Shown piece by piece: positions 32,014-40,006 of a stretch of 64,000 bases of DNA. Below the pieces are notes generated by a model, which was not told the DNA's origin, searched no databases, and was given only the letters and a program-made list of their open reading frames with translations. The position numbers were made by a program, and so were the translations under genes. The DNA lies in assembly GCA_031549415.1 (NCBI GenBank), contig JAVBPU010000002.1:62001-126000 (forward strand). Reading direction: 5' to 3'. Each line of letters starts with the position of its first letter. Positions within the stretch are counted from its first letter, which is position 1. This DNA is from Limiplasma sp031549415 (GTDB lineage Bacteria; Bacillota; Clostridia; Christensenellales; Aristaeellaceae).

Positions 32014-33234
32014 GTGAGTATTGAGTTTGTTCGAAAAGGCAAAGAGCTGATTTTGCTTTATCACCCAGAAATGGTTGATTCCGAAACTCTACTGCAACAA
32101 ATAAAAGACAAGGGCACGTGGGAAATTAAGCATTGCTTTACAGTATCTTTAGATCGGCTTCGGCATAATGAAGCCGAATTCGATTCTTTTATAGAAACAG
32201 TATGCTTTTGTATCGGAAGTGTTGGATCTAAATATACGAAGATTGACCGCGATGTGGTTGGAACCAAAAATGTCTTTTATTTTGCGAATGAAATTGATCT
32301 GAAAGAAAAAATGTTTATCGCGTGCCGCAATATTTCGATTCTTGGAAAGTTCGACCAAGTTGTAAGCTCGGATGTCTATATTGGAGAAAGCACAGATAGT
32401 ACAGTCAATCTTCCGTATTTTGCTTTTATTAATTTAGTTAAACATTTTCCAAATACTGCCGAGTTGAATCATTATGTAGCTGCTAAAATCGCTAGAATGG
32501 TTAAAGAATACTTAGCTGAAGCTGAAATCCACGAATCGCGATTCGAAAAATTTTTAGAAAGACGTCCACAAACACATTATACTACCATAGGGGAAACAGG
32601 CTTTTCGCAGCAAATTAAGATAATTGAGCTAGATCAGCTTGAATTGATAAGTAAAGAATTGCACCATCTTTTAGAAAACGCTGGCGGAATGGCGGAAAAA
32701 ACATGGCAAGTAAAAATACACGACATTATCCGAGTGCTCTATCCGAAATACATTGCGGCTTTTAGAGAAATAAAAATTCAAGGCACAGATGGGTATGGTA
32801 AGTATCCAGATTTCTTGTTGGTTGATGCTGATGGATATGTGGATGTCGTGGAGATTAAGAAGCCGGACATCCAGTTGCTTACGAAACAATCTTCGTATCG
32901 AAACAACTATGTTCCCGTGCGAGAATTTGCCGGTGCAATACAACAAATTGAAAAATATGTTTTCTGTTTGAGCCATTGGGGAAAAGATGGTGAAAAGCAC
33001 CTTGAAAAAAAGCTATGGGGCCGTTTGCCAAAGGACATCCACCCTCAAATAATAAATCCCCAGGGCATTTTGATACTCGGCAGGAGCAAAGATTTCAATT
33101 CACAACAAAAGAACGACTTTGAACTCATAAAGCGGCAGTATAAGCATATCGCCGATATCATAAGTTATGATGATTTGCTTTCTCGCATAAAGAACATTAT
33201 TCTTGCACTAACAAAAGCATTATCGGATAGTTAG
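32014..33234 (+). CDS. sduA: Shedu-type anti-phage nuclease (DUF4263)
   Basis: A 406-residue protein. The C-terminal half carries the Shedu/DUF4263 PD-(D/E)XK nuclease core: GKYPDFLLVD (Asp266), VDVVEIKKPD (Glu280, Lys282), then YRNNYVPVREFAGAIQQIEKY and LILGRS-like ILILGRSKDF. Known Shedu proteins are single-gene defence systems whose oligomers nick or cut DNA during phage infection. The N-terminal 180 residues are the variable sensing part. Start is GTG 32014 with GAAGGT upstream. The gene is far more AT-rich than the chromosome around it and lies between repeats R1 and R2, so it was acquired. Confidence 0.88.
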   Translation: MSIEFVRKGKELILLYHPEMVDSETLLQQIKDKGTWEIKHCFTVSLDRLRHNEAEFDSFIETVCFCIGSVGSKYTKIDRDVVGTKNVFYFANEIDLKEKMFIACRNISILGKFDQVVSSDVYIGESTDSTVNLPYFAFINLVKHFPNTAELNHYVAAKIARMVKEYLAEAEIHESRFEKFLERRPQTHYTTIGETGFSQQIKIIELDQLELISKELHHLLENAGGMAEKTWQVKIHDIIRVLYPKYIAAFREIKIQGTDGYGKYPDFLLVDADGYVDVVEIKKPDIQLLTKQSSYRNNYVPVREFAGAIQQIEKYVFCLSHWGKDGEKHLEKKLWGRLPKDIHPQIINPQGILILGRSKDFNSQQKNDFELIKRQYKHIADIISYDDLLSRIKNIILALTKALSDS

Positions 33235-33280
33235 TATGTCCGCGTGCGATCAACAAAAATTTCTCCAAGCAAAAAAAGAA

Positions 33281-33359
33281 GTAAATACTGCTTCCGACCG
33301 CTCACAAGCCATTGATTTATCTAGTTTTCTGCGCAAGTCCTATAAAAGCACCCACACCA
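33281..33359 (+). repeat. Direct repeat R2 (divergent)
   Basis: Starts GTAAATACTGCTTCCGACCG and ends CACACCA, sharing the outer parts of R1 and R3; the middle has GCAAGTCCTATAA instead of GGTAAATCCTAT. It lies 46 bp after the Shedu stop. Confidence 0.65.
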
Positions 33360-33366
33360 AACCCAT

Positions 33367-33430
33367 ATAATCCGAACCAATCCAGACAGTTTGTATCTGT
33401 CGGTGATGGGTTCGGATTATTGCTTTATTT
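33367..33430 (+). terminator. Long hairpin, probable terminator of the Shedu transcript
   Basis: ATAATCCGAACC (33367-33378) is perfectly complementary to 33409-33420, with an inner GACAG/CTGTC stem, followed by TGCTTTATTT. Confidence 0.75.
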
Positions 33431-33555
33431 CGAGTATGCTTTCTTTTCAAATGGCGTGAAGCAACGGGCGGAGTCAAAGCACAGGGGGCCGAGGAAAAAG
33501 GAGAAAACTGAATAGATATTAAAAAAGAGGCGGTGGCATCATTCCGATACTCCAG

Positions 33556-34359
33556 CTATAAGGAACAAAGATAACGCTGGTCAGCGGACGCGATCAGCGT
33601 GCAATCCTTTTCACCCCCATACGTCGCGGTTTTATGAGCGATCCCGCCCGCGGCAAGCTGTGCTTTTATGATCTCAACTGTCTTTTGCTCGCCGCTGCGA
33701 TGTGTGTCGTCTATAAGGATTGTAAACGACCCGGCGAGGCATCCGGGGAGCAGTTCCAGCACATCGGTGCGTGAGGCCGCTCCGGTATCGGTTGTGCCAT
33801 AAGGACCGTCGATGAGGATAAGATCAAACACCTGTCCGTGAAGGCGGCGTGCAAAGTCCTCGTATGCCGGTACGGTATGCGGGCTTGACGTTTCCAACGC
33901 CGCCTTGCGTACCAGGCTCATCCGTAGCAGCGTGGTCTGATTGGGGAGGGAGAAATTCCTCAAAAAAAAGGCAATCCAATCTTCATTGTGCTCCACCACC
34001 CAATGGGCACAATCGGCATGATGTGCGGCATATTGCGCGATCATGCGCGTGGTCTGGCCCATGCCCAATTCCAGAATACGGCGTGGCGAGGAATCTGAGA
34101 GTATGCGAAAAAGTGCGTATAGCAACGGATACCCGGCGGCCCAACGCCCCGGCGAAAACGCTTTCGAGGGAAGCCATGCGCAATCCGCGATCGAATCGCG
34201 AAAGACCTGACTCCACAACAGTTCCCGGATCATAGCATCGCTACGCCGGAGGTTTTGCCGGATCGCCTGAAGCTCAGCGTGAAGCTGAATGAGCTCCTCT
34301 GGATATGGCGCCGCGCTCTGGGCGGATAGTACGGCGCGGGGGTCAAGATTTGGAGGCAT
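33556..34359 (-). CDS. Class I SAM-dependent methyltransferase
   Basis: A 267-residue protein with the Rossmann motif I ILELGMGQTTRMIAQY, a following acidic VVEHNEDW and a post-motif DLILIDGPYGT; the N-terminal 70 residues form a helical, possibly coiled segment. The substrate is unknown. It is encoded 155 bp behind the Cys/Pro-rich structural protein on the same strand and opposite two glycosyltransferases. In exosporium gene clusters of other Firmicutes, methyltransferases decorate sugars on a surface glycoprotein, which is a plausible role. Start ATG 34359 has AAGGAGGG 7 bases upstream. Confidence 0.8.
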   Translation of the reverse strand: MPPNLDPRAVLSAQSAAPYPEELIQLHAELQAIRQNLRRSDAMIRELLWSQVFRDSIADCAWLPSKAFSPGRWAAGYPLLYALFRILSDSSPRRILELGMGQTTRMIAQYAAHHADCAHWVVEHNEDWIAFFLRNFSLPNQTTLLRMSLVRKAALETSSPHTVPAYEDFARRLHGQVFDLILIDGPYGTTDTGAASRTDVLELLPGCLAGSFTILIDDTHRSGEQKTVEIIKAQLAAGGIAHKTATYGGEKDCTLIASADQRYLCSL

Positions 34360-34514
34360 GAATTCCCTCCTTGCTGCGAACCAGCTCGCTCGCGGGCGCT
34401 GAGAACAGGCACACGGACCGTCGTCATCTTGCGAGGTGTGCCGATGTTTGCCTTCCTGAGCGGCTTGTCGCATCCATCTGGATCAGGCTGGCGCTGCGGG
34501 TCTATGTGCGGGGA

Positions 34515-35822
34515 CTAAAGGCTTGGAATTGTCTCTGTGATGATGCCGCCCGACAGGACGCATATGCCATTCACCGGGAATGGGCCGCAGGAGACCAGTG
34601 GCGTGACCAGCGTTTGCGCGGCATGGCTGTCCATGACCGTGATACTGCCGGCGATGTTGACGACGCTCGCCAGGAACGCGTTGCCCGTATAAAAAGGCGG
34701 TGATACACCTGTGATCCTAAGATCCGCGAACACCACTTCGTCTGCGCCCAGCGTGGGCCCGATAAGGCTGAGCGCTCCAATGATAAACACATTTTGTACA
34801 AAAGGTGTACCTTGGGAATCCAAAAAGCGTAGAATCACCGGGAAAGAGAGCTGCATGTCGATTCCCTGAAACGAATTCGCAGCCATCAGCACATTGGGCA
34901 GGATCGGCAGGATTTCCACGGATGCCGAGCTATAGGGGGGGGTACCCACCTGTTGGAAGGGGATGACCCCGGCCATGAACGCGCCGGGTTCCATGTTGCA
35001 AAAGCTGTGAAGCCCAATCATGCTGACACAGGTAGCGGGATATCCGCGAGGCGGAGCCTCGCAGCTGAAATCGGGAAGAACTGCGAAGTGCTGCGGTTGA
35101 TTCTCAAATCCCAGGATGTCCATCGTGGAACTGGCGGTGAAGGTCAGCGTATTCCCGGAAACGGATAGGCCGGTGATCGTGCCGCTTTGCACCGAGATAA
35201 AGAAATCAAAGCCTGCCGGTGTGGTGGATCTTGGGAAAGTTTGATTGACCGTAACCGGGAAATTAATGAATTTCGAGCGCGTAGCCCCCGTGCCGTCCTG
35301 GTATATCAGCATCACCGTGGGTCGAATCTCCCCGTGCATCTGATACGGTGCGGGCGGTACGTCGGTCACTTCCAAATCGAAAATCGCTTGCTGGTTGTCA
35401 AGGATGAATTCCGCACTCACAGCGATGTATGGCGGAGGCCCATCGTTAGAGCTGAAGGCGTTGGCCACGCTGACCGGCAAGCCGGATATGACCTGGGACG
35501 CATCCAAAAAACCCGGCAACCCTCCGGTGCAAACAACGGCGGGGTTCTCAGGCGTTGGACAGGGCGGGCATACAGGACACGGCGGACAAGGCGGGCATAC
35601 GGGACACGGTGGCCCAGATGGACAAGGTGGGCAGACAGAGCAAGGCGCGCAGGGGAGAACCCCAACAGGGGGGCAACAAGGTCTGAACACATTGCACATC
35701 CCGTTTTGCGGAGCGGGAATGGGCTGGAAGTTGTCGGGAACACACCTGTCAAACGCCGGACAGGGTTTTGGGCAACAAGGACCCCAAGCGCCAAAGCCAC
35801 CACCCGCAGGTTTGTGATTCAT
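34515..35822 (-). CDS. Cys/Pro-rich structural protein (spore-coat or exosporium-like)
   Basis: A 435-residue protein. The first 105 residues are packed with cysteine and proline (CCPKPCP, CAPCSVCPPCP, CPVCPPCPPCP), able to cross-link through disulfides. The remainder is beta-rich, Thr/Ser/Val-rich and free of signal peptide or membrane segment, with two similar halves (FILDNQQAIFDLEV and VEILPILPNVLMAA regions). This design fits a cross-linked outer layer protein of spores. Start ATG 35822 has TAGGAGTGG upstream. A second protein of related design is at 53389. Confidence 0.6.
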   Translation of the reverse strand: MNHKPAGGGFGAWGPCCPKPCPAFDRCVPDNFQPIPAPQNGMCNVFRPCCPPVGVLPCAPCSVCPPCPSGPPCPVCPPCPPCPVCPPCPTPENPAVVCTGGLPGFLDASQVISGLPVSVANAFSSNDGPPPYIAVSAEFILDNQQAIFDLEVTDVPPAPYQMHGEIRPTVMLIYQDGTGATRSKFINFPVTVNQTFPRSTTPAGFDFFISVQSGTITGLSVSGNTLTFTASSTMDILGFENQPQHFAVLPDFSCEAPPRGYPATCVSMIGLHSFCNMEPGAFMAGVIPFQQVGTPPYSSASVEILPILPNVLMAANSFQGIDMQLSFPVILRFLDSQGTPFVQNVFIIGALSLIGPTLGADEVVFADLRITGVSPPFYTGNAFLASVVNIAGSITVMDSHAAQTLVTPLVSCGPFPVNGICVLSGGIITETIPSL

Positions 35823-35927
35823 GGTATCCACTCCTATCGCATGCAGCGCAAAATTCACTCCATCCTATGCGGCAGATTATGGAAAGATTCAGAAGAAAGC
35901 ACATATGATTACGCGGGAGGTGAAGCC

Positions 35928-36872
35928 ATGCCGCTGGTATCCATCGTCATCGCCACCTATAACGACGGGCCCATGCTGAGCGCCTGTCTGCGCACGACGC
36001 TGGCCCAGTCGCTGGAGGATATTGAGGTGATTTGTGTAGACGACGCATCCGACGACCAAACGCCGTCCATTCTCGCGGACTTCGCCGCGCGGGACCCACG
36101 TGTGCGTGTGGTGAGGCTTACGCAGCGCTCGTCGGCGGCTACGGCGCGTGTGGAGGGCGCGCGGCTGGCTTTGGCGCCCTACATCCTATTTGTCGATTCC
36201 GACGATGAATTGGCGGAAAACGCCTGCGAGATCGCCCGGGAACGCATCCTGAAAGAAGATGCGGACGTACTACAATTCACTGTGGAAATAGTAAACGTCA
36301 ACGGCCTGTCGGGACGGCTCTTGGGACACGAAGGGCGCTATGATTCCATGGAAGCGCTACTGGACGCGTGCTATACCCAAGGGTTTGCGGCGTGCAACGT
36401 TCTGTGGAACCGCGTGTTTGAAACTGCTTTGGTCCGGCGCGCCTTTGCCTGGGCCAGGCCCGCCTTTGTGCCCGCCGCCAACGATCTGTACCTGTTCTTT
36501 CTGATTGCCACCCATGCCAGGCTGTATCGCGCCGTCAGCACGCCGCCCCTTTACCGGCATTTTGTAGGCCGCAGCACCGGCGACCGCCAGGGCTCGCCCG
36601 TGGCGCTCTTGCATCACGCCTGCAGCAAGGCCCGCGCTCTCGCGCTCATTGAGGCATACATCGCGGAACGGCAGCTTGCTATAGACCCGCAAATCGTAAA
36701 AAAGCTCCGCGAAACCTTTGAACGGGGGAGCGCGTCTGCCTATCGCCCGCTTCCGCCTAACATACAAGCGCAGTGCTTCGAAATGCTGCGTTCCTACTGG
36801 GATGTGGACGCGGCGGGGCGCATCATCGACTTGGCAAAAAAAATGGGGAAAGAAAACTCAAGGAGAGCGTGA
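35928..36872 (+). CDS. Family 2 glycosyltransferase
   Basis: A 314-residue GT-A enzyme: PLVSIVIATYNDGPMLSAC, VICVDDASDDQT (nucleotide-binding aspartates) and ILFVDSDDELAENA (DXD-type metal site). The C-terminal part is helical. It is the first gene of a two-gene plus-strand operon, divergent from the Cys-rich protein across only 105 bp. Start ATG 35928 has GGGAGGTG upstream; the longer frame upstream is a shadow of the divergent gene. Confidence 0.9.
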   Translation: MPLVSIVIATYNDGPMLSACLRTTLAQSLEDIEVICVDDASDDQTPSILADFAARDPRVRVVRLTQRSSAATARVEGARLALAPYILFVDSDDELAENACEIARERILKEDADVLQFTVEIVNVNGLSGRLLGHEGRYDSMEALLDACYTQGFAACNVLWNRVFETALVRRAFAWARPAFVPAANDLYLFFLIATHARLYRAVSTPPLYRHFVGRSTGDRQGSPVALLHHACSKARALALIEAYIAERQLAIDPQIVKKLRETFERGSASAYRPLPPNIQAQCFEMLRSYWDVDAAGRIIDLAKKMGKENSRRA

Positions 36873-36873
36873 T

Positions 36874-37803
36874 ATGCCCAGCAAAGCGTCCATCATTATC
36901 CCCAGCCGGAACGAAGGTCCGATGCTTAAACAAACCATTGACTTTATCCGGCGCACGCCTACCCATCTGCCCTATGAGATCATAGCGGTAGACGACGGTT
37001 CCACAGACGGCAGCTTCGCATGGATAAGCGCCTGTGATGCTCCGCAACTCCGCTTGGCGCAAACGGCAAGCCGGGGCATAGTGGCGGCGCGCAACCTGGG
37101 TGCAAGCCTGGCCACAGGCGATATGCTGGTGTTTTGCGATGCGCATATCGACGTGGAACCCTATTGGCTGGACGAATTTGTGCGCGTGATGGATGTCTAC
37201 GGCGCGGCTGCGGTCACGCCTGCTTTCAAAAACCTGGATCACGACAATCCGCTCTATAGACGCATGCTTCTGTACGCCGCGGCGCATTCCGCAAAGATTC
37301 AGTATCGCATGTGCGGCAGGACCTTTCACAAGCTCAGTTCCCTGGCGTGGATGCCCCGGAATGACGCTCCCTTTGAAACGCCGGTGCTCGCCGGCGGCTG
37401 CTGGGCGGTGCGCACGGAGGTGTTCCGGGCCGTGGACGGCTATGAAGAGGCGTTTCGCGGCTACGGCGGCGAGGAAGAGGAGATTTCTTTAAAGCTGTGG
37501 CTGCGCGGGTACACACTATACGCAACGCCGCTAACCTGCGTGGCGCACCAATTCCGGTTTTCGGCACCCTATACCATTCAGCTTGCCGATGTCCTCCACA
37601 ACCGCCTGTATACCGCGCTGTGCCATTTTGATGATGGACGCGTGCAGCGCTTGCTGGCGGAGCAAAAGCAGCCCGAGTGCGCCCTGGCCGCCTATGATGA
37701 GGTATTTACACCGGAGAACATCGAAAAGGTGCGTCTGGATCGCTTTGCCAAGCGCGTGCGGGATGACGATTGGTTTTTTGCCCACTTTGGGTTGGATTTG
37801 TAA
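36874..37803 (+). CDS. Family 2 glycosyltransferase, polypeptide GalNAc-transferase-like
   Basis: A 309-residue GT-A enzyme: ASIIIPSRNEGPMLKQTIDF, IIAVDDGSTDGSF, MLVFCDAHIDVEPYWLDEF (DXH metal motif) and GGCWAVRTEVFRAVDGYEE then FRGYGGEEEEISLKLWLRG. The CDAH and GYGGEE-SLKLW motifs are those of polypeptide N-acetylgalactosaminyltransferases, which glycosylate Ser/Thr of proteins. This supports glycosylation of a protein such as the adjacent Thr/Ser-rich Cys protein. It starts one base after the previous stop. Repeat R3 begins 2 bp after its own stop. Confidence 0.88.
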   Translation: MPSKASIIIPSRNEGPMLKQTIDFIRRTPTHLPYEIIAVDDGSTDGSFAWISACDAPQLRLAQTASRGIVAARNLGASLATGDMLVFCDAHIDVEPYWLDEFVRVMDVYGAAAVTPAFKNLDHDNPLYRRMLLYAAAHSAKIQYRMCGRTFHKLSSLAWMPRNDAPFETPVLAGGCWAVRTEVFRAVDGYEEAFRGYGGEEEEISLKLWLRGYTLYATPLTCVAHQFRFSAPYTIQLADVLHNRLYTALCHFDDGRVQRLLAEQKQPECALAAYDEVFTPENIEKVRLDRFAKRVRDDDWFFAHFGLDL

Positions 37804-37805
37804 AT

Positions 37806-37882
37806 GTAAATACTGCCTTTTGCCGCTCGAAACACTTTGATTGATAAGGCTTTGGGGGTAAATCCTATTGCCACTCGCACCA
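37806..37882 (+). repeat. Direct repeat R3
   Basis: Nearly the same as R1 (GTAAATACTGC..., TTTGGGGGTAAATCCTAT, CGCACCA). It runs into palindromic element copy B. Confidence 0.85.
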
Positions 37883-38021
37883 TTCAAAAACGCGACACAA
37901 TTTGTGAGAATTTCTGTTAGCCGGCAAGGAGCAGGAGCGAGACGTAGCCAGCAGCTACGGTGAGCGACGGCGACGCTGGCGGCAGGCAAAAAGACCGCAA
38001 TTTCGTCGCGTTTTTGAATGG
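37880..38021. repeat. Palindromic element, copy B
   Basis: Same core and inner inverted-repeat arms as copies A and C (CCATTCAAAAACGCGAC at left, GTCGCGTTTTTGAATGG at right); the outermost bases have diverged. Confidence 0.85.
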
Positions 38022-38064
38022 ATGCTCGTATAAACTATGCGGCTACATTGCTTGACTGTCCCTC

Positions 38065-38093
38065 TTGACAAAGCCGCTATTCAGTGCTATTAT
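38065..38093 (+). promoter_or_regulatory. SigA-type promoter of the PadR operon
   Basis: TTGACA (38065-38070) and TATTAT (38088-38093), 17 bp spacing. Confidence 0.75.
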
Positions 38094-38184
38094 ATACCTG
38101 CTACTAAGTATCGCTGCATATCGTCGTTGAAGACTAGCGCTGACACTGCCTTCCAACCGCATAAAATGACGAGGGGATGATTCT

Positions 38185-38505
38185 ATGGAAAACCTGACCG
38201 AAATGTTCAAGGGCGTGCTTGAGGGCTGTGTGATGGAAATCATTGGCCGCAAGCAAGCTTACGGGTATGAAATCACGCGGCGGCTCAACACACTTGGTTT
38301 CACGGAGGTTGTCGAAGGAACGGTATATACCATTTTAGTTCGGCTGGAAAAAAATAAGCTGGTGGAGATGGAGAAAAGAACGTCCGATATGGGGCCGCCC
38401 CGCAAATTTTACACGCTTAACGATGCCGGCCGCGAGGAATTGCGGCGGTTCTGGGAAAAGTGGGATTTTGTCGCATCAAAACTGAATGAATTGAAGGAGC
38501 GGTGA
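38185..38505 (+). CDS. PadR-family transcriptional regulator
   Basis: A 106-residue winged-helix regulator: GCVMEIIGRKQAYGYEITRR, VVEGTVYTILVRLEKNKLVE and the wing GPPRKFYTLNDAGREEL are the PadR signatures. PadR dimers repress detoxification or resistance genes and often their own operon. It is followed by two DUF1048 genes with tight spacing, an arrangement common in Firmicutes. Confidence 0.93.
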   Translation: MENLTEMFKGVLEGCVMEIIGRKQAYGYEITRRLNTLGFTEVVEGTVYTILVRLEKNKLVEMEKRTSDMGPPRKFYTLNDAGREELRRFWEKWDFVASKLNELKER

Positions 38506-38507
38506 TC

Positions 38508-38855
38508 ATGAATATTTGGGATCGAATCACTGGCAACGATATGAGCAGAGAAATGAGAGGCTTTGAAACGAGGGCCAGGAAGCTGCCTAACGATTATCGG
38601 GTAGCATGGGAAGAAATCAAAGCCAATCTCTGGCCGCACTCCGATCTCACCGGACGCAACCTGATGCCGATCCTAGACAGCGCGCTGGGCCTGCTCGAAG
38701 AGACTGCGTTGGACGGGCAACGCGTAAAGGATGTTTTAGGTGAGGATATCAAGGGCTTCTGCGCCGCTCTGGCCGGTGAAGACGGAGCAAAAACGTACCG
38801 CGACAAATGGCGTGAGCAACTTAACAGCAGTATTGCAAAAAAGCTTGGGAAGTGA
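38508..38855 (+). CDS. DUF1048 family protein, first copy
   Basis: A 115-residue helical protein typical of DUF1048 (KLPNDYRVAWEEIKANLW, LEETALDGQRVKDVLGEDIK, GFCAALAGEDGAKTYRDKW). The family almost always accompanies PadR regulators; its biochemical role is unknown. The ATG at 38508 lies 9 bases after AAGGAGC and 2 bp after the PadR stop. Confidence 0.85.
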   Translation: MNIWDRITGNDMSREMRGFETRARKLPNDYRVAWEEIKANLWPHSDLTGRNLMPILDSALGLLEETALDGQRVKDVLGEDIKGFCAALAGEDGAKTYRDKWREQLNSSIAKKLGK

Positions 38856-38866
38856 GGACGGATGGC

Positions 38867-39211
38867 ATGAGTATTCGAGACATCCTCGACGGCAAAAAGG
38901 AGTGGCGGGGCCACGTGGCGCGCGTCAAGGCGCTTCCCCAGGATTACCAGATCGTCTACAAAGAGATCCAAAAATACCTCTTCAAGGTTGGCCCGGTGGA
39001 GCTCACCGAAGGGATCGGCCTGTTATCGGGAATCGTTGATCTTTTTGAAGAGGGCGTGGCATCGGGGAAAGGCGTGCTGAACGTCACCGGCAGCGATGTG
39101 GCGGCTTTTTGCGACGATCTCATCAAAGATTCAAAAACATATGCGGACACCTATCAGGAAGCGGTTTCCCAGGATGTCAGCCATGCGATGAAAAAGGCTA
39201 TGAACAAATAG
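38867..39211 (+). CDS. DUF1048 family protein, second copy
   Basis: A 114-residue paralogue of the preceding gene (LPQDYQIVYKEIQKYLF, FEEGVASGKGVLNVTGSDVA, AFCDDLIKDSKTYADTY). The two are diverged, so the duplication is old and the proteins may form a heterodimer. Start ATG 38867; a GTG at 38852 is an alternative overlapping the previous stop. Confidence 0.85.
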   Translation: MSIRDILDGKKEWRGHVARVKALPQDYQIVYKEIQKYLFKVGPVELTEGIGLLSGIVDLFEEGVASGKGVLNVTGSDVAAFCDDLIKDSKTYADTYQEAVSQDVSHAMKKAMNK

Positions 39212-39228
39212 AGGAAGGGATAAGCTCG

Positions 39229-39852
39229 TCATGCTTGCCCTCCTCCTGTTTTCTTGATTGCGTCCATGATGAACATCGAAGCATCCTGGTTCATGAACAC
39301 GCGCTTTCCGTGGTGGAATGTTTCTGATTTCACATCCACAAAACCGGTCTTCCTCAGGGTGCCGGCCAAATCCCGCTGATCGAACCCGTTATGCACGTCC
39401 TGCGAGACAACCGCTTCCGTCTTGTCGAAATCAACGATCAGCAGGTGTCCTTCCGCATGCAGCGCGGTGAACAGGCGCCGCAGGACGGTTTCAATCTCCT
39501 TGATGTGAATCAGCGTATTCACGACGATGATGTAATCCGAACGGATGCCCACTGGAAGGCCGGTCTCGAAATCGTAGCATCGTGCCTTCGCGTTCGGCGC
39601 GTTCGCCTCCACAATCTTCCGCTCCACCTGCTCCACCATGTTTGCCGATGCGTCGATGAAAAGCACGGAGCGAAAATCTCCCAGCAATTCCATGCCCACA
39701 AGGCCGGTGCCACAGCCATAATCCATGGCGTCCTTGCCCGCGCCATCGGTCACGCCTGCGCGGATCGCATTCGCGATGATCTTTGCCATTTCGATGCGTT
39801 CTGGCGTATCGTACCGGCTGGCGATGGCATCAAATTTTTCGATGTTTCCCAT
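39229..39852 (-). CDS. Class I SAM-dependent methyltransferase
   Basis: A 207-residue methyltransferase: KDAMDYGCGTGLVGMELLG (motif I), SVLFIDASANMVEQVE and IIVVNTLIHIKEIETVLRRL. It resembles small-molecule methyltransferases of the YqeM/UbiE type. Start ATG 39852 has AAGGGAGGCC upstream. It is convergent with the DUF1048 genes and is not clearly part of an operon. The substrate is unknown. Confidence 0.85.
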   Translation of the reverse strand: MGNIEKFDAIASRYDTPERIEMAKIIANAIRAGVTDGAGKDAMDYGCGTGLVGMELLGDFRSVLFIDASANMVEQVERKIVEANAPNAKARCYDFETGLPVGIRSDYIIVVNTLIHIKEIETVLRRLFTALHAEGHLLIVDFDKTEAVVSQDVHNGFDQRDLAGTLRKTGFVDVKSETFHHGKRVFMNQDASMFIMDAIKKTGGGQA

Positions 39853-40006
39853 AGTGGCCTCCCTTGTAACAGAACGTTCACAAGAACGATGGTGGTAAGC
39901 CGGTAAAGCCAATAGGCCGCCACTTCCCGCCCGCCCATCGGGGCGAAATGGGCCGCGCGCCGGACGGCCTCCCTGCCAAAAAGAGGCAAAAGTCCAAACC
40001 GGAGCA

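Larger units (their letters stand above)
33235..33555. other. 321-bp non-coding region behind the Shedu gene
   Basis: It contains repeat R2 and a long hairpin, then AT-rich sequence with no supported gene. Confidence 0.65.
37804..38184. other. 381-bp non-coding junction
   Basis: It holds repeat R3, palindromic element copy B and the PadR-gene promoter; no gene is seen. Confidence 0.7.

Noticed and set aside
33312..33515. Open frame of 67 codons behind the Shedu gene
   Set aside because: It crosses R2 and the hairpin and lacks a ribosome site.
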